Program-made: the position numbers and the translations under genes | Origin: Bacteroidia bacterium | Lineage (GTDB): Bacteria > Bacteroidota > Bacteroidia > Chitinophagales > UBA2359 | DNA: 64,000 nucleotides | Direction: 5' to 3' | Assembly: GCA_030427245.1 (NCBI GenBank) | Contig: JAUHXA010000009.1 | Span: forward strand, 62,001-126,000 | Shown here: piece by piece, positions 34,135 to 43,562 of the stretch | How positions within the stretch are numbered: the first letter of the stretch is position 1 | How the letters are laid out: each line of letters begins with the position of its first letter | Notes under the pieces: model-generated | Told to the model about the DNA's origin: nothing | Database searches by the model: none | Seen by the model: the letters and a program-made list of their open reading frames with translations, nothing else

Positions 34135-37100
34135 CTATCCACCTACCAAAGCAAACCCCGCCCAATCCATCGGCTCCATCATTTCGTCTGCAATTAGCTC
34201 CAATTTTGCCTTACGCAAAGCCTGAGCATAACCATTGCCCTCCAATATATGCCGAAACAAAGCCTGTGTCAATTGACTTGTGCTATCTTGAGGCACTTTG
34301 AAAAGTGAATAGACAATATTCGATGCTCCTGCATACAAAAAACCCCGATTCAATGCCATCATTCCCTCGCCTACCTTCAATTCTCCAACACCACTCTCAC
34401 AGCTACTCAATACCACCAAATCTGCATTGAGGTTGAGATGATAAGTTTCGGAAGTATGTAAAATAAAATTATCTGATTCTATAGATGCTGTTGATGCTTT
34501 GTGGATACTTGATGGATGCTCGGTGGATGCTTCGATACTCAATGGACTCTTAATGGATGTTTTGGATACGGTTGAATTGGAGGGGGCAAGGTGGATGCCT
34601 GAAAGGGTACTTTTGCCCATTTCTTGAAGAAAACCATGAGTAGAAATCAGTACATATTTATAGCCTCCAATGTGTTCCTGCAAGTTCTGTTTGTTGGCTT
34701 GGTCGTAAAAAAGCGCAATCGCTTCTTTGCCTTGTTCTTCAAAAAGTTGATACACTTCTTTTACCTCCGCCTCTGTTTCCTCCAAGTCCTGCAATGCCTC
34801 TTGCACATTGCCCGACGACTTCAAAATTCTCCTACTCCTTTTTGCTTGTTTTCCACCGCTTTTCACCACATACCCTTCCTTCTTTTCGCTCCCTTCCTCT
34901 CCTCCAAAATGTACAGGAGCCAAACCAAAGAAACTGTCTGCTTGCTCGCTCGTTTTCAAAGCTCTTTTGTGGCTGTGTAGTAGCAAGGTAGCGGAATAGT
35001 GATAACTAATATCGAAGTCTCGAATCAAATAGGGAAGGTTTTGAAAGTTTTTTGTGTCTGTTATTTGATGTTGATTGAGCAGCACATCAAAAGGGACATA
35101 ATACAATTCTCCATGTGGAATGATGATGAGTTTCGAGCTTTCTTGTAGGAAATCCCAAACAGGTTGAAGCAATACATCAAAGAGATGTGTAGCAGATTTC
35201 ACAAACTCTTTTGCATATCCTAATTGAATATCGCCTTGTAGCTTTTCGATGCTTTTGGAGAAATCGGCTGGTTTTTCGACGGTTTCGATTTGGTAGTCAT
35301 TGGAGGTGATGGCGAAGATGTAGATTTTGTCATCAGCAATGTGGTAGGAAAGGATGGCTGAATGGTTGAATGGTTTTATTGTTGAACTGTTAAAATGTTG
35401 AATTGCTGTGTTACTTTCTTGGAGGTAGGATTGAAGGTCTTGAACAGAGGCTGTTGAGACGGAGTATTTTAATTGATAGTATTCAGGGTAGTCTGCTTCA
35501 AACTGTTCAATCAAGGCATCGTATTGTTGTTTTTGCTCAAAGTATTTGCGCTGAAACTTCGATAGCAGTTCTTCGTCTTTCTTATCGCCTTTGGCTTTTT
35601 GTGTATTGATACTCTTTTCGAGGTAATTCAGTTCTATTTTAATTTGTTGCTCCTTTTCAAGCAGCACCATAGGTAAGTTGGAGGTGTGTTGGGCTTCCTT
35701 TTCTTTGAATTGAGACAGTAGAAGCACTGCTTTGGACTGTTCCAAAAAATCGAAAACCAATTCTTTTGCAGCTTGAAAAGTGTAGGGTATATTGGCAAAT
35801 TCTTTTTGGTGAGGTATTTCCTTCAATTGCTCATAAGCCTCAGATATTGTTAGAGCGATATCAATTGAAAGATTGAAGGTTTGTGCAGTTTTTTCAGCCA
35901 AAGTATGTTTTGACTCATCTGTTTTATAGCTTAGTCGAATGTATTTAACAAGTTCCACGGCACAGGACATGGTAGATAAAGCTGCTTGGAGATATTTTAC
36001 ATTGTTGTTTTTCAATATAAAAAAACGCATCAAAATCTTTGCCTTTCTATTAAAAGTGTCTAATAAGGCATATCCATTGCTATAACCTTTTAAGTCAGGG
36101 TTAGAGTAGATATCTTTTGAATCAAAAGAAGGAGTTACTGCAATCAATGCTTTCTGAAAGTAAGAAATGGCTGATTCGTAATCTTCTAAATCAGCATAAC
36201 AAGCTCCAAGATTGTTCAAACATTTCGCTATATCAGGATGTCTCCTGCCGAGTTTTTTTTGAAGAATCCCTAAAGCATCTTTATGAAATGAAATGGCCAA
36301 TTCATTATCCGTCATAGTAGCATGAAAATTTCCTATGGTCGTAAGACATGCAGCGACTAAAGGATGCTCTACCCCCAGGCTTACTTTGCGAATTGATAGA
36401 GCTTTTTGCAGGTAATCAATAGCCAACTTTTTTTTCCCTTTAAAAAAATAACAATCTCCTATCTTCTGCAAGCTATGTGCGATATTGGGATGTTCGCCTC
36501 CTAAATTTTTTTTCCAAATCTTCAAACAAGTTTCATAATAATTAAGTGCTAAGTCATAATCCGCTATGAATAAATGGCAATTACCTAATTTTAGTAAACT
36601 CGATGCCACATGGAAGTGTTCCTTACCATATTCTTGCTCGATAATATCCAAAGCCAATAAATTGTATCTAATAGCCAAGGCATAATCACCTTTTGCTTGA
36701 TAGCTATCTCCAATATTGCTTAAACTAACACCTACTTGAAAATGTCTTTGTCCATAACCTTTTTTGCGAATAACCAATGCTTTCAATTGATGGTCAATAG
36801 CTAAATCATAGTTGCCTTTATTATGGTAACAAAGCCCCAAATTCATCATAGAATTTCCCACCATTATATGGTTTTCACCAAAATTTGCTTTGTAAAGTAG
36901 CAAAGCCTGTTTGGTATAATTTGTAGCTAATTCATAATCCCCTTTTTGGAAATAAATACCTCCTATACTGTTTATACTTTTTGCAACACTAAAATGATTT
37001 GCAGCTAAATTCTTTTTACGAATGACTAAAGAATGTTGAAAATAATGAATAGCAAGTTCATATTTCCCTAAAAAATCATAATCCAGCCCTAATTCGTAGG

Positions 37101-37383
37101 CACAATCTCCTAACAAGAGATGCTCTTTTCCCAATCTTTTTTTTATCTCATCAAAAATCTGTAGTCGCCTTTTTATTCCTTCATTATTCTTAGTTAAGTA
37201 GTAGAATATATGCACTATCTCATTGCTTGTTTTTACCCAATCTTCCCATATCTCCCATTTCTCATAAATTGCGATAGCTTGCTCATATAGTTTCACTCCA
37301 TCTTCAAGTTTGCGTGCTTTTGTTTGCGCTTTCCCTTCTTCAAAATAAATTTTAGCCTGCTTTAGCTCTTTTTGCTTAGACAT
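34135..37383 (-). CDS. TPR-CHAT protein 2
   Basis: 1082 aa, no signal peptide. The first ~440 residues are regular 42-residue TPRs of the kinesin-light-chain kind, about eight in series ('LGLCYHNKGNYDLAIDHQLKAL'). Then come a helical linker with coiled coil (~560-640) and a CHAT domain to the end, with H916 (VLISTHGF) and C995 (VVLSSCESG). A Ser/Thr-rich insertion between His and Cys (including SIEASTEHPSSIHKASTA) is absent from CHAT 1. DNA for part of this loop is identical to CHAT 3. It is convergent with the IPTL-CTERM gene and divergent from P3. The TPRs probably sense a partner that unlocks the protease. Confidence 0.92.
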   Translation of the reverse strand: MSKQKELKQAKIYFEEGKAQTKARKLEDGVKLYEQAIAIYEKWEIWEDWVKTSNEIVHIFYYLTKNNEGIKRRLQIFDEIKKRLGKEHLLLGDCAYELGLDYDFLGKYELAIHYFQHSLVIRKKNLAANHFSVAKSINSIGGIYFQKGDYELATNYTKQALLLYKANFGENHIMVGNSMMNLGLCYHNKGNYDLAIDHQLKALVIRKKGYGQRHFQVGVSLSNIGDSYQAKGDYALAIRYNLLALDIIEQEYGKEHFHVASSLLKLGNCHLFIADYDLALNYYETCLKIWKKNLGGEHPNIAHSLQKIGDCYFFKGKKKLAIDYLQKALSIRKVSLGVEHPLVAACLTTIGNFHATMTDNELAISFHKDALGILQKKLGRRHPDIAKCLNNLGACYADLEDYESAISYFQKALIAVTPSFDSKDIYSNPDLKGYSNGYALLDTFNRKAKILMRFFILKNNNVKYLQAALSTMSCAVELVKYIRLSYKTDESKHTLAEKTAQTFNLSIDIALTISEAYEQLKEIPHQKEFANIPYTFQAAKELVFDFLEQSKAVLLLSQFKEKEAQHTSNLPMVLLEKEQQIKIELNYLEKSINTQKAKGDKKDEELLSKFQRKYFEQKQQYDALIEQFEADYPEYYQLKYSVSTASVQDLQSYLQESNTAIQHFNSSTIKPFNHSAILSYHIADDKIYIFAITSNDYQIETVEKPADFSKSIEKLQGDIQLGYAKEFVKSATHLFDVLLQPVWDFLQESSKLIIIPHGELYYVPFDVLLNQHQITDTKNFQNLPYLIRDFDISYHYSATLLLHSHKRALKTSEQADSFFGLAPVHFGGEEGSEKKEGYVVKSGGKQAKRSRRILKSSGNVQEALQDLEETEAEVKEVYQLFEEQGKEAIALFYDQANKQNLQEHIGGYKYVLISTHGFLQEMGKSTLSGIHLAPSNSTVSKTSIKSPLSIEASTEHPSSIHKASTASIESDNFILHTSETYHLNLNADLVVLSSCESGVGELKVGEGMMALNRGFLYAGASNIVYSLFKVPQDSTSQLTQALFRHILEGNGYAQALRKAKLELIADEMMEPMDWAGFALVGG
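34456..34646. repeat. Near-identical tract shared by CHAT 2 and CHAT 3 (copy at ~39426-39616)
   Basis: About 190 bases covering the His-Cys loop are base-for-base the same in both genes, while neighbouring sequence differs noticeably. The tract also contains short degenerate units of the TGGATGCT kind that encode the Ser/Thr-rich loop. Gene conversion or very recent exchange explains it. Confidence 0.8.
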
Positions 37384-37429
37384 GATATTCAGTTCGTTTA
37401 GAGTTATTTATGAGTTGAAATGAAGTTTA

Positions 37430-37437
37430 CAAAACTA
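37430..37437 (-). promoter_or_regulatory. Candidate -7 box for CHAT 2
   Basis: The minus strand reads TAGTTTTG (TAnnTTTG type) ~47 bases before the CHAT 2 ATG. CHAT 3 has TATCTTTG at 42131-42138 in the same place. The CHAT genes thus appear to use the housekeeping promoter, unlike the cargo genes. Confidence 0.45.
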
Positions 37438-37473
37438 CAATTTAATAAAATTAAAAAAAAACGCCGTTTAATT

Positions 37474-37504
37474 TTACAAATCGCCTATCCCATTCCGTCT
37501 AACC
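37474..37504 (+). promoter_or_regulatory. ECF-like promoter P3 upstream of the lectin/DUF3395 gene
   Basis: TTACAAATC (37474-37482), 13 bases, CGTCTAACC (37496-37504). The start codon is 91 bases after the motif. Confidence 0.72.
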
Positions 37505-37594
37505 CGAGCGAATCAACCAAACACGACAGGAGTTAGCCGAAAATCCTCTAAAAGAGTAAGCACTAATATTATTACCTCATTTAATTCTTTTCTA
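37505..37594 (+). promoter_or_regulatory. Conserved cargo leader (also 42225-42315 and 45057-45147)
   Basis: Three leaders of 90-91 bases share GCGAATCAAC, then a GGAG(T)TAGCCGAAAATCC core, an AGAGTA block, an ACCTcAT-type AT-rich stretch, and ATGAAAAA at the start of the gene. Conservation of untranslated sequence at constant length suggests a regulatory RNA element or a second protein-binding site, not simple drift. Confidence 0.6.
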
Positions 37595-38941
37595 ATGAAA
37601 AACTTAAATTTATTCTTATTAGTTGGTCTTGTCTTTTTTTGTACTGGAGACCTATTCGCACAAGTAACACATACTCCCTGGCAAATACACAAAGGAGAGG
37701 GACCTATCAATTTCGATGTCAGAACAAATAAAAATGGATATAATGGCAAGGGACATGGCGATCCCAGAGCGTACGAACACAAAAATATTCCGCCCAAAAA
37801 TGATGCTGGATGGAAACCTGCTCCAATGCAGAATGGGAAAGTCTTCTTTGCAGAAACATCTACTCTCCCATGTCAACAGCAAATTGATTTCACCTATTTT
37901 CAAACCATCATAGATGTTCCTTCAAATGTTAAGGTCAATGAGCTTACCATTTCTTATGATAAAGCAGATGATGGTGCCCGTATTTATTTCTTCAATTCCA
38001 AAAACCCCAATGGTCATTTTAACCCTGACGCTGATTTGAGATACAATTATCCCATCAACCTTGACAACATCAACTTAGCCAACCAAGTGGCAGTCGGTGA
38101 AAATCGAGTAGTAATTGTGCAATTCGATGACTGTGCGACTGGAAACAATGTATCTGGAATCAATATCAAAGTAAATGGTGAAGAAATTCAAAGTCCTCCA
38201 GAAGAAAAAAGTACCACTGACCTTGACGGCAAAGTGTTCTTCATACAAAGCAACGCTGCCAATGCAGGCGGTAGGGTAATAGATGCAGGAGACAGCAATG
38301 CGGGAAGAGCAGGGTCTCGAGTCTACCTTTGGACTTTACACAGAGGTCACCAACAACAATGGAAATTCATAGCTTCTGACAAAGGACCAGATGTTTACCA
38401 AATGGTATCCTTATACTCAAATACAGGTTCTGTCAAATACTTAGATGCACATTTAGCTCAATTGGCATCTGATGGGGGTACAGTTCATCTTTGGCAAGAC
38501 AACAAAGGGGAAAATCAGCTTTGGAAAGTTTCAATGAACCCCAATGGAACCTATCGTTTTGCTGTTTATCATCCCAATGAAGGAGATAAGGTATTGGATG
38601 CTTCTACTCCTACGCAAATGAACAATGGCGGAAAAATTCATATGTGGCACTACATGAAAGGAAACAAAAATCAAGAATGGAAACTCCTACCAGTTACACC
38701 CTCTATTAAGATTTTATCTGCTACCTACGGAATAGACAAAACAGTAGATGTGACAAAAATAATTCAAGAAATGGTAGATAAAGGGGAAACAGAAATTGAA
38801 TTGAGAAATCACATTATCATATACCCTTATAAACTGGCTGACCCAGCAGCAGGACAAAGAAAATCTCTGAAAATAAGCTACACCAAAGATGGACAAGAGG
38901 TTACCAAAACAGCTATGGAAGGAACTATACTGACATTTTAG
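37595..38941 (+). CDS. Secreted ricin-type beta-trefoil lectin with DUF3395-like C-terminus
   Basis: 448 aa with a signal peptide ending LFAQ. Residues ~25-205 form a beta-rich N-terminal domain, perhaps a jelly roll ('DDGARIYFFNSKNPNG', 'VIVQFDDCATGNNVSGI'). Residues ~209-368 are a ricin B-type trefoil with three units, each ending in the Q-x-W signature (QQQW, ENQLW, NQEW). The last ~80 residues ('ILSATYGIDKTVDVTKII', then DPAAGQRKSLKISYTKDG) resemble the DUF3395 domain found at the end of DnaJC11-type proteins and some bacterial lectins. Probably an exported sugar-binding protein; ligand unknown. Bounded by P3 and T2. Confidence 0.82.
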   Translation: MKNLNLFLLVGLVFFCTGDLFAQVTHTPWQIHKGEGPINFDVRTNKNGYNGKGHGDPRAYEHKNIPPKNDAGWKPAPMQNGKVFFAETSTLPCQQQIDFTYFQTIIDVPSNVKVNELTISYDKADDGARIYFFNSKNPNGHFNPDADLRYNYPINLDNINLANQVAVGENRVVIVQFDDCATGNNVSGINIKVNGEEIQSPPEEKSTTDLDGKVFFIQSNAANAGGRVIDAGDSNAGRAGSRVYLWTLHRGHQQQWKFIASDKGPDVYQMVSLYSNTGSVKYLDAHLAQLASDGGTVHLWQDNKGENQLWKVSMNPNGTYRFAVYHPNEGDKVLDASTPTQMNNGGKIHMWHYMKGNKNQEWKLLPVTPSIKILSATYGIDKTVDVTKIIQEMVDKGETEIELRNHIIIYPYKLADPAAGQRKSLKISYTKDGQEVTKTAMEGTILTF

Positions 38942-39054
38942 GTTCTACAAGCAAGAACAGCTCTAAACTTTGTCGATTTTTCCTCAACAAACTATTTTCA
39001 TTGGAAAAGTTGATTCGACAAAAGTGAAAATGTGCAATCATTGGGCTTTTTGTC

Positions 39055-39091
39055 AAAGTCGTTGTTATCTGGAGATAGCGACGACTTTTTT
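39055..39091 (+). terminator. Conserved terminator T2
   Basis: The AAAGTCGTTGTTATC / GATAGCGACGACTTT stem has loop TGGA and a T-run; sequence from ~38995 is shared with the copy after the F-type lectin gene (from ~47257). It ends two bases before the CHAT 3 stop codon. Confidence 0.88.
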
Positions 39092-39092
39092 C

Positions 39093-42089
39093 TTATCCCC
39101 CCACCAATGCAAACCCCGCCCAATCCATCGGCTCCATCATTTCATCTGCAATTAACTCCAATTTTGCCTTACGCAAAGCCTGAGCATAACTCCCCCCCTT
39201 CAATATATACTGAAACAAAGCTTGAGTTAATCGGCTTGTGCTATCTTGAGGCACTTTGAAAAGTGAATAGACAATATTCGATGCTCCTGCATACAAAAAA
39301 CCCCGATTCAGTGCCATCATTCCCTCGCCTACCTTCAATTCTCCAACGCCGCTCTCGCAGCTACTCAATACCACCAAATCTGCATTGAGATTGAGGTGAT
39401 AGGTTTCGGAAGTGTGTAAAATAAAATTATCTGATTCTATAGATGCTGTTGATGCTTTGTGGATACTTGATGGATGCTCGGTGGATGCTTCGATACTCAA
39501 TGGACTCTTAATGGATGTTTTGGATACGGTTGAATTGGAGGGGGCAAGGTGGATGCCTGAAAGGGTACTTTTGCCCATTTCTTGAAGAAAACCATGAGTA
39601 GAAATCAGCACATATTTATAGTCTCCAATATACTCCTGCAAGTTCTGCTTATTGGCTTGGTCGTAAAAAAGGGCGATGGCTTCTTTTCCTTCTTTTTCAA
39701 AGAGTTGATATACTTCTTTTACTTCCACCTCTGTCTCCTCCAAATCCTGCAATGCGGCTTGGTCATTGCCCGATGACTTCAATATTCGCCTTCTATGGTG
39801 TTCTTGTTTTCCACTACTACTCTTGACCACATAACCTTCCCTCTTTTGGCTGTCCTTCTCGCCTCCAAATTGAATGGGTGCAAACCCAAAAAAACTATCT
39901 ATTTGCTGGTTCGTTTGCTGTTGTCTTTTATGACTGTGCAAAAGTAAGGTAGCGGAATAATGGTAGCTAATATCAAAATCCCGAATCAAATAGGATAGTT
40001 TTTCAAAATTATTGACATCTGTGATTTGGTGTTGGTTGAGTAGCACATCGAAAGGCAAATAGTAGAGTTCTCCATGAGGAATAATGATGAGTTTGTTTGC
40101 TGACTGAAGGAAAGACCAAACGGGGCGAAGCAATGACTCAAAGAGTTGTGTAGAACATTTGATGAAGTTTTCGATATGCCCCAACTGTATGGAGTTTTGG
40201 AGTTTTTCGATATTTTTTGAAAAATCCCTTGGCTTAGAAACCTTGACTATTTTGTATTCATTGGAGGTAATGGCGAAGATGTAGATTTGTTCCTCCGCAA
40301 TGTGGTAGGAAAGGATGGCTGAATTGTTGGGACGTTTTTTCCCGTTTGGAGTAGTTTGTGTACTAAGATACAATTGCAGGTCTTGAACAGTAGCAGTTGT
40401 TATGGAATATTTCAATTGGTAGTATTCAGGGTAGTCTTTTTCAAATTTTGCAATAAGCTGGTCGTAAACTTGCCTTTGTTGGAGATATTCCTTTTGAATT
40501 GTAGAAAACAAACCTTCATTTTTTTTCTCACCTTTTGATTCCTCTATATTCATGCGATTCTCCAACTCACTCAGTTTTTTCACCAAGTTCTTTTCTGTAT
40601 CAAGGAGCTTATCGGGAATCTTCGCAGTAGTTTTGGCTTCATTGTCCTTGAGATTAGAGAACAACAAAACTGCTTTGCACTGCTCAGAAAAATCAAAGGT
40701 CAATGCCTTAATCTCTTCGGAAGTGTAAGGGATGTGGGTAAATTCTGGGTATTGAGGAGTAACAGGCAGATTTTCATACAATTCTGAAATTTCTACCCCC
40801 CTTTCAATAGCAAAGTCATACAGCTCGGCGACATCTTTCATCAAAACATGTTTAGAACCTTCCATTTTGTGGCTTTGCCGCTGATAGGCAATAAATTCAG
40901 CAATCACTATGGCAGTCTCCAAGCTAGCTTGCAAATCTTTGAGGTTTTGGGTTTGCTCTCTATATTTTCTTGAAAACACATCTACCTTGGTCTCAAATAG
41001 GTAGCGAAAAATATTTGTTTTTTGGTAATTGTGTGTTTTAGAAATAACGGGATTTCGATAAAAATTGGTGTCAGAAAAGTGGGGACTGAGTAGTATCAAG
41101 CCCTGTTGAAGGTGTTCTAAGGATAGGTCATAATTTTCTTTGAAGGCATAACACCTACCAATATTCAAAAAACTACGAGCAAGTTCTGGATTTTGATTCC
41201 CAAAATGCTCCTTACTTATCTCTAAGACTTCTTGAAAGCAGACAATAGCCTGGTCATACTCTCCTGTTTCAAGCAGACACAAACCTATTCCTTCTATACT
41301 CAATAAGACATCAGGATGCCGACCGCCCAGAATTGCCTTTTTAATTCTCATTGCTTCTTCATAATGAGGAAGTGCGTTTGCAAAATCCGCCTTGGTTAAG
41401 TAGGTACGAGCAAGATAATGATGAGCTGATGCAACAGTAGGATGCTCAGGAGGATAAATTTTTCTTTTGATGTCCAATGATTTTTTACAATTCTCAATAC
41501 CAAGTTCGGTTTCTCCTTTTCTGCCCAAACACATGCCCATATTTCCCAATACACTTGCCACAAATTCGTCTTCATTTTCGTGGTATTTCTGATGAATCCT
41601 CAATGCTTCTTGGTAATGAAGAACGCTTAGGTCAAAGTCTTCGAGGTCAGAATAAATTCCTGCAATGTTGTTATTTACCAAAGCCATCTGCGGATGGGTT
41701 TCAAAATCAATCTTCCAAATTTCCAATGCCTTTTGAAAGAAAATCAAAGCCTCCTCAGAATTGCGAATCATATCATGACAAAGCCCCATACTGTTCAAGC
41801 AATTAAGTGTAATGGGGTGACGCTCCCCAAAGTGTATTCCACTCATTTTAAGAACATCCTGCATATACTTTACTGCTTCCTTGTACTTCCCTATATAACA
41901 GTAAGTTTTTGCTATATCATTGCCTACTGCTACCCAGTCTTTCCATAGACTCCATTTCTTGTAGAGCGCACTTGCTTGTTTCGAAAGCTTCATGGACTCT
42001 TCATATTTTGCTTGCGTAAACAATGATTCTGCTTCTTCAAGGCATTGTTTCGCAAGTTCAATATCATTTTTATCTGTTTGCTTAGACAT
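39093..42089 (-). CDS. TPR-CHAT protein 3
   Basis: 998 aa, no signal peptide, and a close relative of CHAT 2. TPRs occupy ~1-370 ('MGLCHDMIRNSEEALIFFQKALEIW' and similar), then a helical linker with coiled coil (~480-560), then the CHAT domain with H832 and C911. Its His-Cys loop and C-terminal ~120 residues are nearly identical to CHAT 2, while the TPR part is much more diverged, so the sensor has changed while the protease has been homogenised. It is convergent with the lectin/DUF3395 gene and divergent from P4. Confidence 0.92.
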   Translation of the reverse strand: MSKQTDKNDIELAKQCLEEAESLFTQAKYEESMKLSKQASALYKKWSLWKDWVAVGNDIAKTYCYIGKYKEAVKYMQDVLKMSGIHFGERHPITLNCLNSMGLCHDMIRNSEEALIFFQKALEIWKIDFETHPQMALVNNNIAGIYSDLEDFDLSVLHYQEALRIHQKYHENEDEFVASVLGNMGMCLGRKGETELGIENCKKSLDIKRKIYPPEHPTVASAHHYLARTYLTKADFANALPHYEEAMRIKKAILGGRHPDVLLSIEGIGLCLLETGEYDQAIVCFQEVLEISKEHFGNQNPELARSFLNIGRCYAFKENYDLSLEHLQQGLILLSPHFSDTNFYRNPVISKTHNYQKTNIFRYLFETKVDVFSRKYREQTQNLKDLQASLETAIVIAEFIAYQRQSHKMEGSKHVLMKDVAELYDFAIERGVEISELYENLPVTPQYPEFTHIPYTSEEIKALTFDFSEQCKAVLLFSNLKDNEAKTTAKIPDKLLDTEKNLVKKLSELENRMNIEESKGEKKNEGLFSTIQKEYLQQRQVYDQLIAKFEKDYPEYYQLKYSITTATVQDLQLYLSTQTTPNGKKRPNNSAILSYHIAEEQIYIFAITSNEYKIVKVSKPRDFSKNIEKLQNSIQLGHIENFIKCSTQLFESLLRPVWSFLQSANKLIIIPHGELYYLPFDVLLNQHQITDVNNFEKLSYLIRDFDISYHYSATLLLHSHKRQQQTNQQIDSFFGFAPIQFGGEKDSQKREGYVVKSSSGKQEHHRRRILKSSGNDQAALQDLEETEVEVKEVYQLFEKEGKEAIALFYDQANKQNLQEYIGDYKYVLISTHGFLQEMGKSTLSGIHLAPSNSTVSKTSIKSPLSIEASTEHPSSIHKASTASIESDNFILHTSETYHLNLNADLVVLSSCESGVGELKVGEGMMALNRGFLYAGASNIVYSLFKVPQDSTSRLTQALFQYILKGGSYAQALRKAKLELIADEMMEPMDWAGFALVGG

Positions 42090-42130
42090 AATATATATTA
42101 TTCACTTACAGTGTTTTAGATAGACAAAAA

Positions 42131-42138
42131 CAAAGATA
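42131..42138 (-). promoter_or_regulatory. Candidate -7 box for CHAT 3
   Basis: The minus strand reads TATCTTTG (TAnnTTTG type), ~42 bases before the CHAT 3 ATG. Confidence 0.45.
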
Positions 42139-42193
42139 ATCAATTTCCAAAAAAATAATTTCTCAAAAAAATAAAAAAACTTTCCTGTAAACC

Positions 42194-42224
42194 TTACAAA
42201 TCAAAAACCTCCAATCGTCTAACC
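42194..42224 (+). promoter_or_regulatory. ECF-like promoter P4 upstream of the six-repeat trefoil gene
   Basis: TTACAAATC (42194-42202), 13 bases, CGTCTAACC (42216-42224). The signal-peptide ATG is 92 bases after the motif. An earlier ATG at 42241 falls inside the shared leader. Confidence 0.72.
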
Positions 42225-42315
42225 AAAGCGAATCAACAAAATGATTACAGGAGTTAGCCGAAAATCCTTCAATAGAGTAGGCAGAAATCTTTTAACCTCA
42301 TATAATTATTTTCTA

Positions 42316-43305
42316 ATGAAAAATTTCATCTTAGTAGTTTGCGTATTGTTTTTTTCTTTTGATGCTTATGCACAGGCACAAAAATTTGATGGTTGGTATC
42401 GCCTCAAAACTCAGTTTCAAGGAGAAAACAAATGTCTCGAAGGCAATGAAAAAGCTTCAAAAGTACATGGTGGAGCAGCATTTATGGACAATTGCCAAAA
42501 CGTATCAGGGCAGTTATGGAAAATCGAAGATGCTGGAAATGGCTACTACCGCCTCAAAACTCAATTCCGTGGTGAAGGTGAATCTTTGGAAGGCAATAAT
42601 GGAAAGAGTCCTGCCTTTATGGATAAACAACAAAACGTGTCGGGTCAGTTGTGGAAAATCGAAGATGCTGGAAATGGATGGTATCGCCTCAAGACTATGT
42701 TCCGTGGCGAAGGTGAATGTTTAGAAGGAAATCAAGCAAGTTCTGAATATATGGGCGGAGCAGCATTTATGGACAAATGTCAAAACGTATCTGGGCAACT
42801 TTGGAAGCTTGAGAAGGCAGAGCAGCCTGTTGCAGCAGCAGCACCTAAATTTGGCGGTTGGTACCGATTAAAAACACAATTTCAAGGTGAGGGCAAATGC
42901 CTTGAAGGCAATCAAGCGGATTCTAAACATCATGGAGGAAATGCTTTCATGGACAATTGCCAAAACGTTTCTGGACAACTTTGGAAAATCGAAGATGCTG
43001 GAAATGGTTACTACCGCCTCAAAACACAATTCCGTGGTGAGTTGGAATCTTTAGAAGGCAATCAAGCAAGTTCTAGTCATCATGGTGGAAATGCTTTTAT
43101 GGACAAACAACAAAATGTGTCGGGTCAGTTGTGGAAAATTGAAGATGCTGGAAATGGCTACTATCGTTTGAAAACCATGTTCCGTGGCGAAGGTGAATGT
43201 TTGGAAGGCAATCAAGCGGATTCTAAGCATCACGGCGGCAATGCATTCATGGACAAATGCCAAAACGTTTCGGGTCAATTGTGGAAATTGGAGAAGGTTC
43301 AATAA
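42316..43305 (+). CDS. Secreted six-repeat beta-trefoil (ricin-like) protein
   Basis: 329 aa, signal peptide MKNFILVVCVLFFSFDAYAQ. The rest is six ~47-residue units of the form GWYRLKTQFRGEGECLEGN, then AAFMDKCQNVSGQLWKIEDA, i.e. two trefoils (~26-172 and ~183-329) joined by an Ala/Pro linker. Each unit ends in Q-x-W. Units are nearly identical in DNA as well: the 17-mer GAAGATGCTGGAAATGG occurs four times here and twice in the gene at 45148, so repeats are being homogenised. Start: the ATG at 42241 is in frame but lies in the conserved non-coding leader; 42316 starts a clean signal peptide. Probably a multivalent glycan binder. Confidence 0.85.
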   Translation: MKNFILVVCVLFFSFDAYAQAQKFDGWYRLKTQFQGENKCLEGNEKASKVHGGAAFMDNCQNVSGQLWKIEDAGNGYYRLKTQFRGEGESLEGNNGKSPAFMDKQQNVSGQLWKIEDAGNGWYRLKTMFRGEGECLEGNQASSEYMGGAAFMDKCQNVSGQLWKLEKAEQPVAAAAPKFGGWYRLKTQFQGEGKCLEGNQADSKHHGGNAFMDNCQNVSGQLWKIEDAGNGYYRLKTQFRGELESLEGNQASSSHHGGNAFMDKQQNVSGQLWKIEDAGNGYYRLKTMFRGEGECLEGNQADSKHHGGNAFMDKCQNVSGQLWKLEKVQ

Positions 43306-43395
43306 ACCTGCCCCGAAATCTCGGTGGTTTTGTTTTAACAGTTATAGAATGTAACAAAAACTCATGAAGGAGTAAACTTCAAAAACATTCATCTC

Positions 43396-43430
43396 AATAG
43401 GCTGTCTCAAAAGGGCAGCCTATTTTTTTT
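43396..43430 (+). terminator. Rho-independent terminator after the trefoil gene
   Basis: AATAGGCTGTC pairs with GGGCAGCCTATT and is followed by eight T. It is unrelated in sequence to T1-T3. Confidence 0.88.
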
Positions 43431-43469
43431 CACTATTTCCCAAAAAAATAAAAAACTTTCTCGCCAACC

Positions 43470-43500
43470 TTACAAATCAAACAGCTCCAATCGTCTAACC
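43470..43500 (+). promoter_or_regulatory. ECF-like promoter P5 upstream of the coiled-coil gene
   Basis: TTACAAATC (43470-43478), 13 bases, CGTCTAACC (43492-43500). The ATG is 63 bases after the motif; the leader lacks the GCCGAAAATCC block present after P3, P4 and P6. Confidence 0.72.
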
Positions 43501-43562
43501 TAATCAAGTTGAAGCCTATTCCTGCAATCCAATCTTATAACCTCAAATAATAACATTTCGTC

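Noticed and set aside
42241-42315. Upstream ATG extending the trefoil lectin
   Set aside because: It falls in the conserved non-coding leader; the P3 leader has no ATG at the same place, and the extension would bury the signal peptide.
42400-43300. Direct repeats that might suggest a CRISPR array
   Set aside because: They are codons of homologous trefoil units in a single open frame, with no unique spacers.
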